This document shows positions 15,482-25,224 of a stretch of DNA of 64,000 bases, in pieces. Every line of letters begins with the position of its first letter. The first letter of the stretch is position 1. The position numbers were made by a program, and so were the translations under genes. The stretch is from an uncultured Chlorobiaceae bacterium (lineage in GTDB: Bacteria; Bacteroidota; Chlorobiia; Chlorobiales; Chlorobiaceae): contig CAIJGA010000013.1 of the NCBI GenBank assembly GCA_903820085.1, forward strand, positions 1-64,000. Direction: 5' to 3'. The notes below the pieces were generated by a model. It was not told the origin of the DNA. It worked only from the letters and a program-made list of their open reading frames with translations, and made no database searches.

Positions 15482-18400
15482 GACTCCAGAATTTTCAGGA
15501 TGCCACGGAGCGGAATAGAGGCCCAGTCCGGACGATTGTTGAGCTCGTAATTGAGCTCGTAGACCGCCTTGTTCATCAAATAGGCCCGCATCAGATGCTC
15601 CCGCTGTTTCGGATCTGACGGGACAATATCACTGCCCTTGGTCTTGGCAAAATAGCTGTCGATAAAGTGCTGGCCAACATAGAAACTCCAGCGGTCAGCC
15701 CAGGGCTCGAGGGCAAGGCGCTCTTCGGGCCGAATGACAGAGTTCTTCTCGTGGAGCACATTGAAGGCCGCATAGTCGAAGGAGCGGAGCATACCTGAAA
15801 TATCACGAAAAACCGAGCGCTTGATTTTGCGTTCGGAGATAGGACGGGAGGGCTCTCCCTCAAAATCGATAATCACAAAGTCCTTGCCGGTAAAGAGCAC
15901 CTGACCGAGATGATAATCGCCATGAATGCGGATTTTGAGCGTTTCGATTTTCTCAAGCCTGATCGGATCAAACTGCTGCAAAATCTGTTTCTGCTTCTGC
16001 ACAAACAGAGCGGCAAGCTGCTGCTGCTCAGGTGCCATGCTGTGCATGATTTCACGGATGAGAATGACTGCACGCTTTACCTGCTCGCACATTGCCTGAT
16101 AGATGGAGCGCTGGTAGAGTGTGGTAAAGGCTTCAGGTGCAAATACAGGATCGCTGTCGAGCGAGGCCAGCGAGAGGTGCATTTCAGCCGTACGCTCTGC
16201 AAGTTTTTCAATCATGCCCAGATAGGCTTCACCAAGCAGCTCGTGCATGACTTCGGGGAGTTGCACGGGATCGCCACTAAGGCCAGGAAGCGGAGGCAAG
16301 ACGATGCCGGTGTGGATTTTTGCAAGAAGATCATCATAATAGCGTTTCACATGCCCGAGCGAAAGCTGCCAGGCATCCCCTTCGTTTTTGACATACTGCT
16401 GCAGAATGCCAATTGAGTAGCGGCTGGTGCGACTCTGCTCATAGTTCAACGAACCAAGGTAAGCCGGCAGGTTTTTAAACGGGGTATGATCGCTCAAGGC
16501 GCTGCACATCTCAACCTCAGGAGAGACTCCGACTTCAATGCGGCGGTAGAGCTTCAGGCAGAGATCGTTGTGAAAGCGGATTGAGGTGTTGGACTGTTCG
16601 ACACCCATCAGGAAGGGCTCCTGCTCTGCGCCGGCTGCTGTATCCGTTATGGCGTCGATCTTTTTTGACTTGAGGCCGGAAACCAGACCAGCCTTGCCCT
16701 GCCACGACTCCTTGCCGGTAACAAGCTCGTAGAGGTGGTTCAGAAAGCGACTGTCGAAGGTGGCATCGCACAGGTAGCCTTCATCATCGCCAACATTGAC
16801 TTTTGCAATAACCCTTTTGCAGAAGTTGTCATCCGACGGAGTTATCATCGAAAGCGATGAAAAACAGACCGGCAGTTGATAGATATCGTTTTCACCGCTT
16901 GAATAACGCACTTCAGTTACCAGCAGCTTCGCCTTTGCCATCCCTGCAACAGGGATCGTATCGACGATGGAGATGCGCATGACATTGCGGGCCTTGCCTC
17001 CAAACCAGCGGCTTGCCATAAAGTACTTGGGCAGAATCTGGGTTTCAAGCAGTTCGCGGCTTTTGCCGGTAAAGAGAGTCGGCCAGCGGGAGAGTGAGGC
17101 AAATGGCTTGTCCATATAGGGACGGTCGACGGTGTTCTCGGTATCCTTGACCAGTTTCAGCCAGAAGTAACCGTAGGAGCCGAGGGCTACCATATACGGA
17201 GTTTTCCTGACTTTCGGAAAGCGGTTCATGCTGAAAACCTCTTCGGGTACAAATCCGTCAAAGCGGGAAAGGTCGATCGTCACCGCCTGGGCATTTCTTG
17301 AGAGATTGATCACACTGAGCATGGTTTCATCCTCAAACTGACGGATAAAAATCAGCACCTTGGGATTGCTTACCTGCAGGAACTCAATGGTACCGCGGCT
17401 GAGCGATTTGTAGCGGTGAGCCGTGGAAATGGTATGGCGCATCCACCAGAGCAGGGAGTTGACATTGCTCTCCTGCACCTCAACGTTGACCGCCTCGTAG
17501 TGATATTCAGGATCAATGATAACCGGAAGCTGAAGCCGCTGGGGATTGGCGCGCGAAAAGCCTGCGTTGCGGTCAGAGTTCCACTGCATGGGTGTACGAA
17601 CACCGTCGCGGTCGCCAAGGTAGTAGTTGTCGCCCATGCCAATCTCGTCGCCATAGTAGAGCACCGGGGTTCCGGGAAGTGAGAGCAGCATGATGTTCAT
17701 CAGCTCTATCTTGCGGCGGTCATTGGTCATCAAAGGCGCAAGGCGGCGGCGGATACCAAGGTTGATACGGGCCTTTGGATCGTTGGCATAGACCCGACGC
17801 ATGTAGTCGCGCTCCTCATCGGTGACCATTTCAAGCGTCAGCTCATCATGATTGCGAAGGAACGAAGCCCACTGGCAGTTTTCGGGAATTTCAGGAGTCT
17901 GTTCCAAAATATCGAGAATGGGAAAGCGGTCTTCGGTCGCCAGCGCCATGTACATGCGCGGCATCAAGGGGAAGTGAAAGTTCATGTGACAGAGATCCCC
18001 GGTGCCGAAATAGGCGGCTGAATCTTCAGGCCACTGGTTGGCTTCGGCAAGCAGCATACGGTTGGGGTAGTGCTCATCAACATAGGAGCGCAACGCCCTC
18101 AAGTACTCATAGGTCCGGGGCAGGTTTTCACAGTTGCTCCCTTCCTCCTCATAGAGATAGGGTACCGCATCAAGCCTGAGACCGTCAACGCCCATGCCAA
18201 GCCAGAAATCAAGCACACCAAGAAGCGCCTTGTGGACTTCAGGGTTTTCAAAGTTCAGGTCAGGCTGGTGATGGTAGAAGCGGTGCCAGAAATATTGTCC
18301 GGCAACCGGATCCCAGGTCCAGTTGGAAGCCTCGAAGTCCTGGAAAATAATACGCGCTTCTGAATATTTATTGGAATCGTCGCTCCAGACATAGAAGTTC

Positions 18401-18780
18401 CGCTCAGGAGAGCCGGCTGGAGCTTTTCGTGCACGCTGGAACCATGCATGCTGATCGGACGTGTGGTTCACCACCAGCTCGGTAATCACCTTGATACCAA
18501 GGCTGTGTGCCTCTTCGAGAAACTCCCTGAAATCTTCCATCGTCCCGTAGTCGGGGTTGACCGTCATATAGTCGGCAATATCGTAGCCGTCATCGCGCAA
18601 TGGCGATGGATAAAAGGGAAGCAGCCAGATGGCGGTGATACCTAAGCTTTGCAGATAACCAAGCTTCTGGCGTAACCCCTGGAAATCGCCAACACCGTCA
18701 TTGTTGCTGTCATAGAACGTCTTGACATGCGCCTCGTAAATAATAGCGTCTTTGTACCAGAGCGGTTCGGGTAGATACAT
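15478..18780 (-). CDS. treS: Trehalose synthase-maltokinase fusion
   Basis: An 1100-residue fusion. Residues 1 to about 550 are a GH13 trehalose synthase (maltose-trehalose interconversion) with GLRLDAVPYLYEEEG (nucleophile Asp), LLAEANQWPED (acid/base Glu) and FLRNHDELTLEM. Residues from about 580 on are a maltokinase, which makes maltose-1-phosphate from maltose and ATP, with the kinase-like catalytic stretch IHGDYHLGQVLF and metal-binding IIDFEGEPSRP. Such TreS-Pep2 fusions are known in several phyla. It starts 48 bases after the glgE stop, so the product maltose-1-phosphate passes directly to GlgE. The cluster lacks a branching enzyme, which must be elsewhere. Confidence 0.95.
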   Translation of the reverse strand: MYLPEPLWYKDAIIYEAHVKTFYDSNNDGVGDFQGLRQKLGYLQSLGITAIWLLPFYPSPLRDDGYDIADYMTVNPDYGTMEDFREFLEEAHSLGIKVITELVVNHTSDQHAWFQRARKAPAGSPERNFYVWSDDSNKYSEARIIFQDFEASNWTWDPVAGQYFWHRFYHHQPDLNFENPEVHKALLGVLDFWLGMGVDGLRLDAVPYLYEEEGSNCENLPRTYEYLRALRSYVDEHYPNRMLLAEANQWPEDSAAYFGTGDLCHMNFHFPLMPRMYMALATEDRFPILDILEQTPEIPENCQWASFLRNHDELTLEMVTDEERDYMRRVYANDPKARINLGIRRRLAPLMTNDRRKIELMNIMLLSLPGTPVLYYGDEIGMGDNYYLGDRDGVRTPMQWNSDRNAGFSRANPQRLQLPVIIDPEYHYEAVNVEVQESNVNSLLWWMRHTISTAHRYKSLSRGTIEFLQVSNPKVLIFIRQFEDETMLSVINLSRNAQAVTIDLSRFDGFVPEEVFSMNRFPKVRKTPYMVALGSYGYFWLKLVKDTENTVDRPYMDKPFASLSRWPTLFTGKSRELLETQILPKYFMASRWFGGKARNVMRISIVDTIPVAGMAKAKLLVTEVRYSSGENDIYQLPVCFSSLSMITPSDDNFCKRVIAKVNVGDDEGYLCDATFDSRFLNHLYELVTGKESWQGKAGLVSGLKSKKIDAITDTAAGAEQEPFLMGVEQSNTSIRFHNDLCLKLYRRIEVGVSPEVEMCSALSDHTPFKNLPAYLGSLNYEQSRTSRYSIGILQQYVKNEGDAWQLSLGHVKRYYDDLLAKIHTGIVLPPLPGLSGDPVQLPEVMHELLGEAYLGMIEKLAERTAEMHLSLASLDSDPVFAPEAFTTLYQRSIYQAMCEQVKRAVILIREIMHSMAPEQQQLAALFVQKQKQILQQFDPIRLEKIETLKIRIHGDYHLGQVLFTGKDFVIIDFEGEPSRPISERKIKRSVFRDISGMLRSFDYAAFNVLHEKNSVIRPEERLALEPWADRWSFYVGQHFIDSYFAKTKGSDIVPSDPKQREHLMRAYLMNKAVYELNYELNNRPDWASIPLRGILKILES

Positions 18781-18828
18781 GTTGAATTCGTTGGATAGAA
18801 AGTGACTGAATTATTAAAATATAGTTTG

Positions 18829-20841
18829 TCAGGCAAGCGTTACCCTGAAAATATGCGCCGGCATGCTCCATGGATTCACCTCCACATAGTTCCATTCACC
18901 GTTCCACTGGTAGCGATTGCCACTGAGCAGATCCTCAACCGTGAAGGTGTACTGGTGCGAGAGGCCGAAAAGCTCGAGAGGAAAGCGAAGCCACCCTGCC
19001 TGCATGCCGGACTGATCAAGATTGACTACCGTCAGTATGATATTTTGGCCATCAGCCGATCGCTTCACATAGCCCATCAACTGGTCATTTGCCTGACCCG
19101 GAGCTGATTCGATGCGTACAAAAGTGATATCCGCATTCTGCTGCAGGGCCACATTCTCCTTTCTTATCCGGTTGATACGGGTAATCTCTGCACGGATGTT
19201 ACCGGGCCGATCAAGATCCCACCGTTTGATCTCATATTTTTCGGAATCAAGATACTCCTCCTTGCCTTCGCCAACGGGGAGATGCTCACAAAGCTCATAG
19301 GCGGGGCCATACATGCCGTAGTTTGAGGAGAGTGTTGAGGCCAGAACCAGCCGGATAATGAATTTTACCCTGTCGCCGCTCTGCAACTCCTCATGCAAAA
19401 TATCCGGCGTGTTCGGCCAGAAATTAGCCCGCATGAAATGCTTCAGTGGTGCTGACGTCAGCTCGGTTACATATGCCTGCAACTCCTCTTTCGTGTTGCG
19501 CCAGGTAAAGTAGCTGTATGACTGGCTGTAACCCACCTTGGCAAGCCGAGCCATCAGTTTCGGACGGGTAAAGGCCTCGGCCAGAAAAACGGTATCGGGA
19601 TGTTCCTCCCTGATTGAGGCAATGGCCCATTCCCAGAAAGGAAACGCCTTGGTATGCGGATTGTCGACACGGAAAATTTTTACCCCCTTGCCAATCCAGA
19701 AAAGAAAAATGCTTTTGAGTTCAATCCAGAGATTCTGCCAGTCAGCAGATTCAAAATTGATGGGAAGGATGTCTTCATATCTTTTTGGAGGATTTTCGGC
19801 AAACTGCACGGTACCATCAGGACGCCAGGTAAACCACTTCGGGTGCTCCTGGACATAAGGGTGATCAGGCGAGCACTGAAAGGCGATATCGAGAGCTACG
19901 GAAATACCGTGCTTCTCCGCTTCAGCAACAAATGCCGTAAAATCTGCAAGAGTGCCAAGTTCCGGATGAACAGCCTTGTGGCCTCCATCCTTGTTGCCAA
20001 TTGCCCAGCAACTGCCCGGCTCACCGGGAGCAGCAACAAGCGCATTATTTTTTCCTTTCCGTTTGGCGTAACCGATCGGATGAATGGGCGGAAGATAGAG
20101 TACATCGAACCCCATCCCGGCAATCATAGGCAGTTGCCGACGGCAATCCTTAAAGGTGCCATGCTTGCCAGGCTCTGAACTCCATGAACGGGGAAAAAGC
20201 TCGTACCACGCACTGCATCCTGCCTTTTTCTGCTCCACGGTCAATCCGAGCACGTTATCATAGACAGAAGCATACCCCTTGTCGGGATGACGGGCCATGA
20301 GCAGGGCAAGATCTGCATCAAGCGCTGCCTCAATGGCGTCAGTCCTCTCTTCGGAGCGAAGCCTTAAAGCAAAAAGTGTGAGTTGTGCAGCATCATCGGC
20401 CCCAGCCCTTTTGGCGCCGTCATCCAGAAGGAGTGCACCAATCTGCAGGTCGAGCGAAACATCCTGACCCGCCTCAATTTTTTTAGCCAGCCCTTTTTTC
20501 CAGGTCTGGAAATGGTCGACCCACGCCTCAACGGTATATTCATATCGACCGGGAAGCCCTACCGTACATGAGCCTTGCCAACGGTCGTTGCCTTGTGGTG
20601 CCATCGGGGAACGATGCCATTCTGTAACGCCCAAAGACCGGAAACAGAGCTCTGCCATTATGGTATCAGCACCATCGACAAAAATATCAGCCTCTACACG
20701 CAGGCTCTCGTTCTCCACCGCTTTCGCTGGATACTTGCCCCCGTCGAGCTCAGGTGAAACATTTTCAATGACAACCCGCTGACGGCCGTCAAACTCTTTA
20801 TTACTAAAATGGGGAACCGCCCGTCGGAATGCATTGTTCAT
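18829..20841 (-). CDS. glgE: Alpha-1,4-glucan:maltose-1-phosphate maltosyltransferase
   Basis: A 670-residue GlgE (GH13_3), which extends alpha-1,4-glucans two glucose units at a time from maltose-1-phosphate. An N-terminal beta-sandwich (to about residue 190) is followed by the catalytic barrel, with DVLYLPPIHPIGYAKRKGK (typical of GlgE), the nucleophile loop KIFRVDNPHTKAFPFW, and the acid/base VFLAEAFTRPK. A beta domain closes the protein (SPWSMPAHIF-like end). The length is normal. It is first in the glgE-treS/mak-esterase cluster and is divergent from prfB, with about 200 bases between for promoters. Confidence 0.95.
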   Translation of the reverse strand: MNNAFRRAVPHFSNKEFDGRQRVVIENVSPELDGGKYPAKAVENESLRVEADIFVDGADTIMAELCFRSLGVTEWHRSPMAPQGNDRWQGSCTVGLPGRYEYTVEAWVDHFQTWKKGLAKKIEAGQDVSLDLQIGALLLDDGAKRAGADDAAQLTLFALRLRSEERTDAIEAALDADLALLMARHPDKGYASVYDNVLGLTVEQKKAGCSAWYELFPRSWSSEPGKHGTFKDCRRQLPMIAGMGFDVLYLPPIHPIGYAKRKGKNNALVAAPGEPGSCWAIGNKDGGHKAVHPELGTLADFTAFVAEAEKHGISVALDIAFQCSPDHPYVQEHPKWFTWRPDGTVQFAENPPKRYEDILPINFESADWQNLWIELKSIFLFWIGKGVKIFRVDNPHTKAFPFWEWAIASIREEHPDTVFLAEAFTRPKLMARLAKVGYSQSYSYFTWRNTKEELQAYVTELTSAPLKHFMRANFWPNTPDILHEELQSGDRVKFIIRLVLASTLSSNYGMYGPAYELCEHLPVGEGKEEYLDSEKYEIKRWDLDRPGNIRAEITRINRIRKENVALQQNADITFVRIESAPGQANDQLMGYVKRSADGQNIILTVVNLDQSGMQAGWLRFPLELFGLSHQYTFTVEDLLSGNRYQWNGEWNYVEVNPWSMPAHIFRVTLA

Positions 20842-21043
20842 CTTCAGATTCTCAGGTTGGAGCCCGGGGGTATCCCGGTACAGAAGAGAAAATATGAAAA
20901 CTCCTTTACTTTTTTGCTTAGATACTCTTCTAATTTCAACGACGCCATTAAATGATGAAACTTGACCCTCTCTTTGATTTCTCCTGAAAATAATTGTTCT
21001 TTAGAAAGGTCGTTTTATCATCAATAAATAAGTACCAATAATC

Positions 21044-22139
21044 ATGTTTGAACCACAAAAAGAAAGACTGCAGGAGATTCATCGTCGCCTCGAACAGTTA
21101 CGGGGGTATCTTTGACGTCGATGAGCGTAAGGAAAAAATTGAAGATCTGGAAAAACTTTCTTTCAACCCAACCTTCTGGAACGATCAGAAAGAGGCCAAT
21201 AAAGTATTAAAGGAGCTGAACGAACATAAATCATGGACGGAGGCGTATGAAAAGATCGCATCAAAGACACACGCCTGTCAGGACGAGTTCGACACAGCCA
21301 TAGAGCTTGATGACGAATCCTTCGGCGAGGAGCTCACCGCAACCATTGCCTCAATTGAGCACGATATCTCGGCTGTAGAGTTCAAGAACATGCTTTCGGG
21401 CAAGGATGATGCCGGCAACGCTCTCATCACCATTCATGCAGGAGCAGGCGGAACCGAGGCACAGGACTGGGCGGAAATGCTCTACCGGATGTATATGCGA
21501 TGGGCCGAACGCAAGGGATTTAAAATCTATACCGACGACTACCAGGAGGGTGACGGGGCGGGCATCAAAACTGCAACGCTTGAAATTGAGGGGCCTTACG
21601 CGTACGGCTATCTGAAAGCTGAAAACGGCGTTCACCGGCTGGTACGCGTCTCGCCGTTCGACTCTAATGCCCGGCGGCACACTTCATTTGCCAGCGTCTA
21701 CACATACCCGGAAGCACCACCCGATGTTGAAATAGAGGTACGCAAGGAGGATCTTGAGCTTTCAACTTTTCGTAGCGGCGGAAAGGGAGGCCAGAACGTC
21801 AACAAGGTTGAGACAGCTGTGCGCATCAAACATCTCCCGACAGGCATCGTGGTCGGCTGCCAGGAGGAACGGTCACAGTTCCAGAACAGGGAGCGTGCCA
21901 TGAAAATGCTGATGGCTCAGCTTTACCAGCGGCAGCGGGATGAAGAGGATGCCAGAAAACGGGAGATCGAGGGCAAAAAGAAAAAAATCGAATGGGGAAG
22001 CCAGATCCGCAGCTATGTGCTCGATGACCGGCGCATCAAGGATCATCGAACCAACTATGAACGGTTCGATGTGGAGACCGTGCTTGATGGAGACCTCGAC
22101 GAGTTCATGGAAAGATATCTTTCCGAATTCAACGACTGA
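21044..22139 (+). CDS. prfB: Peptide chain release factor 2, read with +1 frameshift
   Basis: RF2, which recognises UGA and UAA stop codons. Translation starts at ATG 21044 ([10 protein letters not shown]...), runs 23 codons to an in-frame TGA at 21113-21115, shifts +1 there and continues in the frame that includes GAC GTC GAT; the product is about 364 residues. The anticodon-like SPF is present ([13 protein letters not shown]), as is the catalytic GGQ loop ([11 protein letters not shown]). The frameshift makes RF2 synthesis depend on RF2 scarcity. A start at the in-frame ATG 21048 of the second frame would give a wrong N-terminus. Its stop overlaps the next gene's start (TGATG). Confidence 0.95.
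21100..21116 (+). promoter_or_regulatory. RF2 programmed +1 frameshift site
   Basis: The bases CGG GGG TAT CTT TGA C reproduce the classic prfB frameshift signal: a Shine-Dalgarno-like G run, a three-base spacer, the slippery CTT codon, and the poorly read stop TGA followed by C. Compared with the E. coli site as I recall it, only the first base of the G-rich stimulator differs. Confidence 0.95.
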
Positions 22140-22996
22140 TGGTACACTCTGTCAACAGCCATCTTGTCCGGTTCGGCATTATCACCGACATTCACTTTTC
22201 AGCGGATAGCGAACCTGCGGCAGCCATGGCCACTGCCGCAGAACTTCGAGCATGCATGGCTTGCTGGAAGCGGAACCATGTTGATTTTCTGCTGCAGCTC
22301 GGGGACCTGATCAAGGGAAGCGAGACCCATAAGCATGAGGAGTTCCGGCAGATAAGCTCCATTCTCAAGCCATTTCCGGGCGCCATCCGCCACGTCATCG
22401 GCAACCACTGCCTTGCCCTGCCGCGTCAGGAGCTGATGGAGGCTTTTGGTCTGCAAACATCCTTTTATACCTTTTCCGCAAAAGAGTTCCGCTTTATCGT
22501 GCTTGACGGTATGGATCTCTCTGTACTTCGAAAACCGGAAACAGAGGAAGAGCGCCAGATTCTTGCCTGCTTTCATGCATATCCCGATATGCACGACTAC
22601 TGCGGTGCTGTGGGAACCCGGCAGAAAGCGTGGCTGCAACGGGAACTTGAAAAGGCGGATCATGCCGGAGAAAAGGTGATTATCATCTGCCATTTCCCGT
22701 TGCTTCCCGAAACCACCGACCAGAAGCACGGCCTGCTCTGGAACCACCACGAAATTGCCGGACTGGTTTCTTCATCGCCTGCCGTCATGGCCTGCATCAG
22801 CGGACACTATCACTACGGTGGCTACGCACTGCACAACAGCATCCACTTTGTTGTGCTGCCAGCATTTGTAAACCGGAGCGAACATCCCCGTTTTACCTGC
22901 GGCACAGTGGAACTGCAGAGGGAACGGATGGTGGTACGAAACCAGCTTGATGAAAAGCTTTACGATCTGCCGTTCAGCCGTTCAAGCTTGACCTGA
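22139..22996 (+). CDS. Calcineurin-like metallophosphoesterase
   Basis: A 285-residue cytoplasmic metallophosphoesterase with all two-metal-site motifs: D-x-H in GIITDIHFSAD, G-D in LQLGDLIKG, G-N-H in VIGNHCLAL, a later H in IICHFPLLP and G-H-x-H in ISGHYHYGG. The substrate cannot be read from the sequence; relatives act on cyclic nucleotides, nucleotides or phosphodiesters. Its start codon overlaps the prfB stop (TGATG), so it is probably co-translated with RF2 and exposed to the same frameshift control. A biological link to translation termination is not evident. Confidence 0.85.
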   Translation: MVHSVNSHLVRFGIITDIHFSADSEPAAAMATAAELRACMACWKRNHVDFLLQLGDLIKGSETHKHEEFRQISSILKPFPGAIRHVIGNHCLALPRQELMEAFGLQTSFYTFSAKEFRFIVLDGMDLSVLRKPETEEERQILACFHAYPDMHDYCGAVGTRQKAWLQRELEKADHAGEKVIIICHFPLLPETTDQKHGLLWNHHEIAGLVSSSPAVMACISGHYHYGGYALHNSIHFVVLPAFVNRSEHPRFTCGTVELQRERMVVRNQLDEKLYDLPFSRSSLT

Positions 22997-23060
22997 AACA
23001 CCGAACCATTTTTTTCTCCTTGAAATCTTTGGTTATTACAGCAATCATTCCCCCGCCACT

Positions 23061-24170
23061 CTACAGCACCCGGTCAAGCACCGCGATAATGCGCCCGGCG
23101 GCAGCTCCGTCCCATTTTTCGGGAATTTTTGAACGGCTGGTAATGTGCTTGTGCGTGCCGGGATGGAGAATGTCGTGCATGCGGCTCTTGATGTCCTCTT
23201 CATCGAGACTGACAAGGGCATTGGTTCCGATTTCGATGGTGGCAGGGCGGGCTGACGTCTCCATGATGGTAAGGCAGGGGACATTCATGACGGTGGCTTC
23301 CGACTGCATCTCTTCGATGTCGGTGAGGAGCAGCATGGAATCCCTGAGGAGCTTCAGGAGCGCGGCGTGAGCCGGCGGGTCAATCATTTTAACCCCCTCT
23401 ATTTCGCTGAAAGCGCCACCAAGCCCATGCCGCTTTATCAGCTCGTCAAGCCCCGAAACAAGCGGCATGACAACGGTTATGTTGCCGGAAATCTCCTTGA
23501 AAAGCCGAAGCATCATTTCAAGCGGCTCTTTAGCTGAAAAGCGACCTTCCGGGTTCAGAAGCACAAGCGCGTATTTTTTTAGTTTGACGTCTGAAACCAC
23601 TGGGGCTTCGGGGTTGTTTGCCTGTTCCATCAGGCCGACAAGGCTGTCAATGAGAAGGTTGCCTGCAAAGAAGACCTTTTCATCGGCGACACCTTCGTTT
23701 ATGAGGTTGTATTCGCCGCTGTGTTCGCTGACGAAGTGGAGGTCGGCCATGGCATCAATGACGATGCGGTTGACCTCATCCGCATCTGAACGCTCGTAAC
23801 TGCGCAGTCCGGCATCGACAGCGGCAACGGGCAAGCCGAGCTTTGCTGCGGTAACAGCAGCCCCAAATGCGGCATTGTCGTAGCCGCAGACCAGCACGAG
23901 ATCGGGTTTTTCACTAAGCATGATTTTTTCCATTGCCGGCATGGCAGCAGCAAGCTGCTCAACCGGTGTCCCGTTGGGGAGTGTGATGGCACGACTGGCA
24001 TCGCCAATACCGAAGCTTGCTGCCAGGTCGCGGCTGATCGGTTCTGCGCCTTCAGGAGCAGCAAGCATCACAACAGGCTGATATGCGCCCTTTTTTTTCA
24101 GTGCTTTATAGAGAGGGGCAAGCAGCAGAGTGCCTGGTTTTCCTCCGGCGGCCAAAAGTAATTTTTTCAC
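23061..24170 (-). CDS. WecB-like UDP-GlcNAc 2-epimerase relative, altered active site
   Basis: A 369-residue protein with the two-domain GT-B fold pattern of UDP-N-acetylglucosamine 2-epimerase. Aligned by eye with WecB, the opening GTRPE reads GGKPG, HVEAGLR reads AVDAGLR, PEEANR reads ADEVNR (glutamate kept), the V-T-G-H-R-R-E histidine region reads LLNPEGRF, and S-G-G-I-Q-E-E reads DIEEMQSEA. So several catalytic and UDP-binding residues are changed while fold and spacing remain. It may bind a different sugar nucleotide, or be a non-catalytic relative. It is divergent from the OstA/LptC-like gene (75 bases between), which suggests an envelope role. Annotation as an epimerase should be treated with caution. 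Confidence 0.72.
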   Translation of the reverse strand: MKKLLLAAGGKPGTLLLAPLYKALKKKGAYQPVVMLAAPEGAEPISRDLAASFGIGDASRAITLPNGTPVEQLAAAMPAMEKIMLSEKPDLVLVCGYDNAAFGAAVTAAKLGLPVAAVDAGLRSYERSDADEVNRIVIDAMADLHFVSEHSGEYNLINEGVADEKVFFAGNLLIDSLVGLMEQANNPEAPVVSDVKLKKYALVLLNPEGRFSAKEPLEMMLRLFKEISGNITVVMPLVSGLDELIKRHGLGGAFSEIEGVKMIDPPAHAALLKLLRDSMLLLTDIEEMQSEATVMNVPCLTIMETSARPATIEIGTNALVSLDEEDIKSRMHDILHPGTHKHITSRSKIPEKWDGAAAGRIIAVLDRVL

Positions 24171-24245
24171 AGTAAAATCAAAGCTTTGTTACATTAAGGT
24201 AAAGCTAGTATCCGGGCGAACAATTTCAATCATTATCAGCCAACA

Positions 24246-25175
24246 ATGCGAAGAGTTTGCTTACCTGCGTTCCTTACCGCTGCGTTTCTTCTGTTTCAGA
24301 CTATCATGTTCCCGGTACTGAACCATAATATACTCCGGGCGGAACAAAAGAAAATTATTCTCCAGCATGCCGATACCATCGAAGGCGGTGAGGGCGAAGC
24401 TGGAAACTACCGTTCGGTTATCGGTAATGTGGTATTTCTGGATGGCGCCATGACCCTTCGCTGCGACCACGCCACCAATTTCGAGAAAGAAAACAAAATT
24501 GTGCTGAACGGCAACATTGTCATTACCGACCCAACTTTTTCAATCTATGGCGACAGCGGGGTCTACTTCCCTGACAAGCAGGCCGGTGAAATAAACGGCA
24601 ACGTCCGGGGCCGGATGCTCGACAACTCCCTCTTCGGCAAGTCACGTCGGGCATTGGTCAACAAGGCGAAAAGCCAGATCTGGCTCTATGATGATGCCAT
24701 TGCCTGGCATCAGCAGCAACAGATCAGCGGAGATATTATTCTGATCCACTTCACGGAGTCCGGGAGCAGCAAAAAGCAGAACATTGATGAAATACAGGTA
24801 CACAACAACGCTTTTTTTGCCTCTGCCGATACCCTTTCCCGTTCACCGGTCGTCTTTGACCAGTTCAGCGGTAAGAAAATGATCATCCGGATCATCGACG
24901 GATCGAAAATAGCCGGAATAACTGTCACTGGCGAGGCAGAGAGTCTCTATCACCTTTACAATGAGAAGCAGCAACCGTCAGGTATCAACTATTCGAGCGG
25001 GGATATGATCCGGCTCTTCTTTTCAAACGGCAATCTGAACTGGGTCAAGGTGACGGGCAATGTCGAGGGAAAGCAGTACCCTGAAAGCTTCAGGGGGAAC
25101 CGGGGCATCAATCTCTCAAAATTTGCCTGGAGAGAGCGGGAGAATCCGTTCAGACAGCAGAAAAGCCTCCCTTGA
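24246..25175 (+). CDS. OstA/LptA-like periplasmic protein
   Basis: A 309-residue exported protein. After an N-terminal hydrophobic signal or anchor (to about residue 30) comes an OstA/LptA-type beta-jellyroll repeat: HADTIEGG, VIGNVVFLDGAMTLRCDHA, NGNIVITDPTFSIYGDSGVYF, GNVRG. The pattern G-N-V-x-x-x-D-G-x-x-x-x-x-D is typical of the lipopolysaccharide transport folds (LptA, LptC, LptD N-domain). It probably takes part in carrying lipopolysaccharide to the outer membrane, but it is longer than E. coli LptA, and no lpt ABC genes are near. The stop codon lies in a terminator hairpin shared with the convergent fmdB gene. Confidence 0.8.
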   Translation: MRRVCLPAFLTAAFLLFQTIMFPVLNHNILRAEQKKIILQHADTIEGGEGEAGNYRSVIGNVVFLDGAMTLRCDHATNFEKENKIVLNGNIVITDPTFSIYGDSGVYFPDKQAGEINGNVRGRMLDNSLFGKSRRALVNKAKSQIWLYDDAIAWHQQQQISGDIILIHFTESGSSKKQNIDEIQVHNNAFFASADTLSRSPVVFDQFSGKKMIIRIIDGSKIAGITVTGEAESLYHLYNEKQQPSGINYSSGDMIRLFFSNGNLNWVKVTGNVEGKQYPESFRGNRGINLSKFAWRERENPFRQQKSLP

Positions 25176-25187
25176 GGGAAGGCTTTT
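25161..25187. terminator. Two-way terminator between the OstA-like gene and fmdB
   Basis: AAAAGCCTCCC, a TTGA loop and GGGAAGGCTTTT form a near-perfect stem with A and T tracts on the two sides. It overlaps the stop codon of the plus-strand gene and lies 38 bases after the fmdB stop on the other strand, so it can serve both. Confidence 0.8.
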
Positions 25188-25224
25188 CAAAATAGATTTC
25201 GTTCCAGTGGAAGCTGACGGAGTC

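Noticed and set aside
21048-21113. A prfB start at the in-frame ATG 21048, avoiding a frameshift
   Set aside because: The N-terminal residues from ATG 21044 match RF2 and the TAT CTT TGA C signal is exact, so the frameshift explains the gene better.
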